Shown in pieces: positions 6,071 through 9,666 of a stretch of 9,666 nt of DNA. Origin of the DNA: an uncultured Clostridium sp. (GTDB lineage Bacteria > Bacillota_A > Clostridia > TANB77 > CAG-508); NCBI GenBank assembly GCA_947382445.1, contig CANCZH010000063.1, positions 1 to 9,666 of the forward strand, given 5' to 3'. Within the stretch, counting starts at the first letter, position 1. Each line of letters starts with the position of its first letter. The position numbers were made by a program, and so were the translations under genes. The notes below the pieces were generated by a model. The model was not told the origin of the DNA and made no database searches. It saw nothing but the letters and a program-made list of their open reading frames with translations.

Positions 6071-6292
6071 ATATTATAGGAAATTCATATAATATAAATA
6101 CATTCCACAGAAAATTGATCTGCAATTTTCACAAATGAACAAAGACGCAGATTTTAAAATGCTTAAAACAGAGATAATATTATTAATGTCTGTTTTGGTT
6201 CTTATAATAGAAGTATTAAGATAATTCAGCAGTTTAACACACACTTCTGGCCAAATGTAATAATAGATGTAAACATTAATTTTAAAAATATA
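6071..6292 (+). other. Spacer with hairpin and a possible 29-codon membrane peptide
   Basis: GAAAATTG (6110-6117) and CAATTTTC (6123-6130) form a perfect 8-bp hairpin with a 5-base loop and no T-run. Just after it, ATG at 6135 opens a 29-codon frame ending at TAA (6222-6224): a polar start (MNKDADFKMLKTE) and a hydrophobic run (IILLMSVLVLIIEVLR). No ribosome binding site precedes the ATG, so it is either a gene relic or chance. I see nothing else here. Confidence 0.25.
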
Positions 6293-6321
6293 TTCAAAAA
6301 AATAATCTTATATGTTATACT
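6293..6321 (+). promoter_or_regulatory. Promoter for the SUMF1-like gene
   Basis: TTCAAA (6293-6298) lies 17 bases before TATACT (6316-6321), with TG at 6313-6314 giving an extended -10. Transcription would start near 6328 and leave a leader of about 70 bases. The sequence TATACTAATAATG at 6316-6328 is identical to the promoter core of the AAA+ operon at 2467-2479. Confidence 0.6.
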
Positions 6322-6398
6322 AATAATGATTTTTAGAGATAATAAATAAGAGTATTATTTGAGATTTAAAATAAAAAATATTGAAAGGAATCATAAAC

Positions 6399-7388
6399 AT
6401 GAATGCCAAAAAAAACATAGTAATTATAGGAATAATAGCTTTAATATTAATGATTATAATAGCAGTGATAATAGCAGTTTTAAATGCTCAAAATGAAAAA
6501 AAGTCAATAAAATTTTCTATGGAAAATAATAAAACAAATCAAGTAAATAATCAAGAATTAGAAAATACAGTAAAGAATGAAGTACAAAGGCCGAAAAGCG
6601 ATATTGAAGGAGAAATTGAATATGTAGAAACATCGGACGGAGAAAAGATACCAGTTCCCCCAACATTTAAATATATGGAAGGGGAATTAAAAACAGGAGC
6701 AGTAATACAAGACAAAAATGAAAATCAATTTGTTTGGGTTCCAATAAATGATGCAAATTCATATGAAAGACAAATATTTATAAATAATGGAGATGGCATA
6801 ACACTAGAAGATATAGAAGAATTAAACTTAAAAGATATAAATTCATATAATGACGAATTTGATGATTCAATATTAAAATATGGAGGATTTTATGTAGCAC
6901 GTTTTGAAGCTGGAAAAGAATCAAATATAGAAACACCAGTATCAAAACAAAATGTGTTACCTTGGACACAAGTTGTTTGGCAAAGAGCAAAAGAATTATC
7001 AACAACAATGTATGATGAAAATGACTATTTTCAAACAGACTTAATAAACAGTTATGCTTGGGATTCAATTTGTAACTGGATGAGAAATACAGGAATAAAC
7101 ATAGATGATTCAACATCATATGGAAATTATCAAAATAGCAGTGATGGCTTAAACAGAGTACTTGAAACAGGAAGTAATGAAAGATGGAAAGTTAATAATA
7201 TATATGATATGGCAGGAAATGCCTGGGAATATACAACAGAAGAATATGGAGAACATGAAAAATATCATATGGGAAGAGGTGGTGGATATTGGAATTACGG
7301 AAATTTATATCCAATATCTACACGAGCAACATCAGAAGATAATTCAGACTTAAATATTGGTTTTAGAGTAGTAATGTACTTAAAATAA
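6399..7388 (+). CDS. Membrane-anchored FGE-sulfatase/SUMF1-fold protein
   Basis: This 329-residue protein has one N-terminal membrane helix (about 7-29, IVIIGIIALILMIIIAVIIA), a polar linker (30-85) and an outside-facing domain of the formylglycine-generating-enzyme (C-type-lectin-like) fold. Landmarks are IPVPPTFKYMEGELKTG (84-100), NQFVWVPIND (109-118), GGFYVARFEAG (162-172), the family signature IYDMAGNAWEYTTE (268-281) and the ending GRGGGYWNYG ... NIGFRVVM (292-326). Its only Cys (225) is not in the usual paired catalytic position, so sulfatase activation is unlikely; a ligand-binding or structural role is more plausible. In-frame TTG at 6381 is rejected because AAAGGA (6384-6389) is nine bases before ATG 6399. 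No terminator separates it from the next surface gene. SUMF1-like proteins of this kind are often multicopy in gut Clostridia (from memory). Confidence 0.8.
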   Translation: MNAKKNIVIIGIIALILMIIIAVIIAVLNAQNEKKSIKFSMENNKTNQVNNQELENTVKNEVQRPKSDIEGEIEYVETSDGEKIPVPPTFKYMEGELKTGAVIQDKNENQFVWVPINDANSYERQIFINNGDGITLEDIEELNLKDINSYNDEFDDSILKYGGFYVARFEAGKESNIETPVSKQNVLPWTQVVWQRAKELSTTMYDENDYFQTDLINSYAWDSICNWMRNTGINIDDSTSYGNYQNSSDGLNRVLETGSNERWKVNNIYDMAGNAWEYTTEEYGEHEKYHMGRGGGYWNYGNLYPISTRATSEDNSDLNIGFRVVMYLK

Positions 7389-7401
7389 TTAAAATAACAG
7401 G

Positions 7402-7431
7402 TTGACATTATTTTTATATTAAAGATATAAT
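7402..7431 (+). promoter_or_regulatory. Consensus sigma-A promoter for the beta-propeller gene
   Basis: TTGACA (7402-7407) and TATAAT (7426-7431) are both perfect consensus hexamers, separated by 18 bases. It lies 13 bases after the stop of the SUMF1-like gene. The expected start is about 7438, which is the A of an ATG opening an 8-codon frame (MQKKKRGI, stop 7462-7464). That frame ends one base before the ATG of the propeller gene. Confidence 0.8.
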
Positions 7432-7465
7432 ATTATCATGCAAAAGAAAAAGAGAGGTATCTGAA

Positions 7466-8539
7466 ATGGAAGAAAAGAAAGAGAATTTCAAATTTCTAAA
7501 AAATATTTCTGAAAGATTTAAAACAATAGATGAAAAAAAGAAAAAATTTATAATAGTTATATCAATTATAGTAGCTACATTAATAGTTATATCAATTGTT
7601 ACATCAATAACATTAGCATTAACTATTAATGATGCTGGAAAAATAGCAGGAAATCTTAGTAATGAGGGCTTTGCCATACAAAAAGGTAACAAAGCATATT
7701 TAAGTAATACTTTAATAAATTCAGGTGATGAATCTGTTAAAAGTGGATTATATGAAATTAGTAATAAAAATACATCAAAATTAATAACAACAGATGAATA
7801 TGTAAAATCAATAAATTTTTACAAAGGAGACTTATATTATTTAGCAATTAATAAATCTGAAAACGGAAATTATATTAGACAAGTAGTTAAAATTAAACCA
7901 AATGGAGATAAAAAACAAATACTTGTTGATAACATAGAAACAACAACAATTGCAAATAACTCATTAAATGTAAGTGATGGATGGGTATATTATACAAATT
8001 CTGATAATAAGTTAGAAAAAGTAAAGAAAAATGGAGAGAAAAGGCAACAAATATCAGATGAAGAAATAGTAAAATTCCAAATTTCAGGGAAATATATATA
8101 TTATACAACAAAAGATGACGATTTTAAAAGAATGAAAAAGAATGGATCTAATATTGAGAAATTTGAGAACGGAATAGATTCATTTCAGATTGTTTCAAAT
8201 GATGTTTACTATATAAGCAAATCAAATGGTCATTTAATGAAATTGAGCCTAAAAGACAATACAGATACAGAAATAGTTGACAAAAAGATAAAAACATTTA
8301 ATATTTATGAGAAAACAATTTATTATGCAGTAAATGATGTAACAGAACAAGCAATATACAAAATAAAAACAAATGGTAAGAAAAATGAAAAAATTGTTGA
8401 CTTAGAAAGTGCAAATGTATTTATTTGTGTAATAGGAAATTGGATTTATTATACTGATAAAGTAGAGAATTCACCTTATTATTATACAATTTATAGAGTA
8501 AAAACAAATGGGGAAAATAAGGAAGCTATTAACATATAA
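7466..8539 (+). CDS. Membrane-anchored DUF5050-like beta-propeller protein
   Basis: This 357-residue protein has a basic cytoplasmic N terminus (1-27), one membrane helix (about 28-53, FIIVISIIVATLIVISIVTS) and a large domain expected outside the cell. The outer part is built of repeats of about 40-45 residues, each with a W/I-YY strand followed by a K-x-NG turn: GDLYYLAI (121-128) with KIKPNG, GWVYYTNS (172-179) with KVKKNG, KYIYYTTK (209-216) with RMKKNG, NDVYYISK (245-252), KTIYYAVN (283-290) with KIKTNG, and NWIYYTDK (325-332) with RVKTNG. Six such units fit the DUF5050 / LRP1-like six-bladed propeller known in Firmicutes. AGAGGT (7453-7458) is seven bases before the ATG. The hairpin and two smaller genes follow. 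Binding of a surface ligand is inferred from the fold. Confidence 0.8.
   Translation: MEEKKENFKFLKNISERFKTIDEKKKKFIIVISIIVATLIVISIVTSITLALTINDAGKIAGNLSNEGFAIQKGNKAYLSNTLINSGDESVKSGLYEISNKNTSKLITTDEYVKSINFYKGDLYYLAINKSENGNYIRQVVKIKPNGDKKQILVDNIETTTIANNSLNVSDGWVYYTNSDNKLEKVKKNGEKRQQISDEEIVKFQISGKYIYYTTKDDDFKRMKKNGSNIEKFENGIDSFQIVSNDVYYISKSNGHLMKLSLKDNTDTEIVDKKIKTFNIYEKTIYYAVNDVTEQAIYKIKTNGKKNEKIVDLESANVFICVIGNWIYYTDKVENSPYYYTIYRVKTNGENKEAINI
7551..7597 (+). repeat. 17-bp direct repeat inside the membrane-helix code
   Basis: TAATAGTTATATCAATT occurs at 7551-7567 and again at 7581-7597, exactly 30 bases (ten codons) apart. Both copies encode IVISI within the membrane helix of the propeller protein. 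It looks like an in-frame tandem duplication that lengthened the helix, and it could allow slip-strand loss or gain of ten residues. Confidence 0.7.
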
Positions 8540-8541
8540 AA

Positions 8542-8585
8542 TATAAGCGGACAATAAAAAAATGAGTCCGCTTATACTGTATAAG
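8542..8585 (+). promoter_or_regulatory. Perfect 11-bp hairpin with an alternative hairpin near the next ribosome binding site
   Basis: TATAAGCGGAC (8542-8552) pairs perfectly with GTCCGCTTATA (8566-8576) around an A-rich 13-base loop, two bases after the propeller gene's stop. No T-run follows, so it is not a standard terminator. The 3' arm end CTTATA (8571-8576) can instead pair with TATAAG (8580-8585), which reaches into the AAGGAGG site (8583-8589) of the 46-codon gene. The two folds exclude each other, a geometry that could set translation of the next gene, protect the upstream mRNA end or guide processing. Function is inference. Confidence 0.5.
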
Positions 8586-8593
8586 GAGGAAAA

Positions 8594-8734
8594 ATGAGTT
8601 TAGGAACAATAGCATTTAATAAAGAAGTATTTAATTTAGACTTTATGACATCAGAAGAACTTGAGAATCTTTTAGATCATATTGAAAAAGAGAAATTAAA
8701 AGTAAGAAAAGAAATGAAGAAATTAGTAAAATAA
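8594..8734 (+). CDS. Small hypothetical protein (46 aa)
   Basis: This 46-codon gene has a very strong ribosome binding site, AAGGAGG (8583-8589), four bases before the ATG. It starts MSLGTIAFNKEVFNLDFMTS and continues as a charged helix (EELENLLDHIEKEKLKVRKE, then MKKLVK), probably one amphipathic or coiled-coil helix. Its stop overlaps the ribosome binding site of the next gene (AAAGGAG, 8733-8739), so the two are almost certainly co-translated. No family recognised. Its predicted helix and position before a coiled-coil protein suggest the two could bind each other; that is inference. A hairpin lies directly before its ribosome binding site. Confidence 0.75.
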   Translation: MSLGTIAFNKEVFNLDFMTSEELENLLDHIEKEKLKVRKEMKKLVK

Positions 8735-8747
8735 AGGAGTTTGAAGC

Positions 8748-9548
8748 TTGGTGGAAAAAGTGGAGAATAAAGATAAAAAATTTGATGAAGTAGTAAATAG
8801 ATGGAAAGAATTATCTTATGATTATACAATAATATCAGCAGCAATTCAGTATAAAAAAAGTAAAGAAATAATTTCTAAAAAAACAGATAATGAAAATGTA
8901 GCAATAACATATGGAATAAATACAATAAATAAAAAGGTTTTAGAAAATCCTCAAAAATATTCTGAAATAGAAAAAGAATTCAAAGAATTAATAAAAAAAT
9001 ATGAAGACAATTTAATAGAACTTGCAAATTATCATGATTTTTCAATAGTTCAAGGATACACCAAAATACTAGAAGAAGAAAAAAATCAGCTAGAAATGTA
9101 TACTAAAATTTATAACTTAATAAAAGAAGAAAACGATGCTAAAAGAAAAGTTGATAATAGTGATGATGAAATAAGAGAAGAAATTTGTAATATTGAAGAT
9201 GAATTATCAAAAAGTGAACTAAAATTACGTAGATTGAAGCCAACAATAAGAAAAAAAATTGAAGAAAAAGAAAATAGTATAATGAGTGCAATGGAATCAG
9301 CACATCAAGAAATTCAAAGGGAAGTTAAAGGACCAAAAGTATTTACAAAAGCAACAAAATTTTTCTTAGGAAAATTTAGTCCACATAAAATGATAGAAAA
9401 GAATGTATTTTCAAATGTTAAAAATAGAATTGAAAAATATGAAAACGAAAAGAAAATAAATCCAAAGAAAATAAATTCAAAATATCTTGAAGAAGAAATT
9501 ACTGAAACAATAAAACAATTAACTACATCAGAAACAAAAGAAGATTAG
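8748..9548 (+). CDS. Coiled-coil hypothetical protein (266 aa)
   Basis: This is a 266-residue, highly charged, cytoplasmic protein with no signal peptide or membrane segment. Most of it is predicted helix with coiled-coil character: about 12-45, 70-132 (EIEKEFKELIKKYEDNLIEL and onward) and 138-192 (REEICNIEDELSKSELKLRR). A distinct block at 194-230 (KGPKVFTKATKFFLGKFSPH, then KMIEKNVFSNVKNRIEKY) breaks the repeat pattern and may be the functional motif. The tail is polar. The start is TTG at 8748, eight bases after GGAG (8736-8739); GTG at 8751 is the alternative and would shorten it by one residue. It follows the 46-codon gene by 13 bases in the same operon. I recognise no named family; a scaffold or filament-like role is possible. 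Confidence 0.75.
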   Translation: MVEKVENKDKKFDEVVNRWKELSYDYTIISAAIQYKKSKEIISKKTDNENVAITYGINTINKKVLENPQKYSEIEKEFKELIKKYEDNLIELANYHDFSIVQGYTKILEEEKNQLEMYTKIYNLIKEENDAKRKVDNSDDEIREEICNIEDELSKSELKLRRLKPTIRKKIEEKENSIMSAMESAHQEIQREVKGPKVFTKATKFFLGKFSPHKMIEKNVFSNVKNRIEKYENEKKINPKKINSKYLEEEITETIKQLTTSETKED

Positions 9549-9555
9549 AAAACTA

Positions 9556-9584
9556 TTGCAAAAATAAAAAAATGATGTTAAAAT
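9556..9584 (+). promoter_or_regulatory. Promoter reading out of the window
   Basis: TTGCAA (9556-9561) and TAAAAT (9579-9584) are separated by 17 bases, with TG at 9576-9577 for an extended -10. Transcription would begin near 9591 and serve a gene beyond position 9666. No T-run terminator for the coiled-coil gene is visible in the 118 bases after it, and I see no coding start or recognisable riboswitch in 9591-9666. Confidence 0.5.
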
Positions 9585-9666
9585 ATTAAATCATAAGTAA
9601 AATCAACGAAAAAGCATAGTAGATTTAGGCCCAATATAGAAAGAGAAAATAAGTGATTACGCTGAG

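Noticed and set aside
6381..6398. TTG at 6381 as start of the SUMF1-like gene
   Set aside because: The AAAGGA binding site lies inside this extension and is well spaced for ATG 6399.
7162..7353. Overlapping plus-strand frame of about 63 codons inside the SUMF1-like gene
   Set aside because: It is out of frame with a clear domain signature and has no start signal or recognisable product.
7230..7388. The end of the SUMF1-like gene (GGGYW ... NIGFRVV) resembles the variable region of diversity-generating retroelement targets
   Set aside because: No reverse transcriptase, accessory protein or template repeat is visible in the window; the motif is general to the SUMF1/C-type-lectin fold.
9655..9666. 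The window ends in GATTACGCTGAG, recalling the CTGAG of TPP riboswitches
   Set aside because: None of the other conserved TPP elements precede it, and five bases are not evidence.

Overview
The window is very AT-rich, and every gene I can support lies on the + strand. Genes start with AGGAGG-type ribosome binding sites on ATG (one TTG), use TGA as a normal stop, and have sigma-A-type promoters, several with an extended TG -10. This points to a low-GC Gram-positive bacterium, most likely a gut-type Clostridia or relative (Bacillota). No rRNA, tRNA, CRISPR array, reverse transcriptase or complete transposase is visible.

Layout. Positions 1-110 hold two tight hairpins that look like the end of an IS200/IS605-type element lying to the left, then a terminator. 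Positions 296-909 hold a VOC (glyoxalase/bleomycin-resistance fold) gene and a 67-codon conserved small gene. After a probable gene relic (940-1120) comes a solitary PD-(D/E)XK nuclease-like gene with its own promoter (1178-2278). A terminator whose 5' arm overlaps the next promoter separates it from a two-gene unit: a CbxX/SpoVK-type AAA+ ATPase with an apparently dead extra AAA+ domain at its N terminus (2522-4114), and an unrecognised 288-residue protein (4149-5015). A 7-codon minicistron with the better ribosome binding site sits between them.

Positions 5016-5746 look like a gene graveyard: a small gene broken by an amber codon and frameshifts, then a transposase-like tail fragment. A small two-helix membrane protein (5747-6016) with a strong terminator follows. 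From 6293 onward is a cell-surface block. It has a membrane-anchored FGE-sulfatase/SUMF1-fold protein (6399-7388), a membrane-anchored DUF5050-type beta-propeller protein with a consensus promoter (7466-8539), a perfect 11-bp hairpin, a 46-codon gene (8594-8734) and a coiled-coil protein (8748-9548). Another promoter then points out of the window.

How the parts work together is inference. The AAA+ protein and its partner look like one operon and may form a remodelling machine with its client or adaptor. The last three genes look like a second transcription unit joining an outside-facing propeller to cytoplasmic coiled-coil proteins. Relics, an IS-like end and an orphan nuclease suggest an accessory, rearranged region. 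I do not see one proven new system; the best candidates are the dead-domain AAA+ operon and the propeller / micro-gene / coiled-coil operon.
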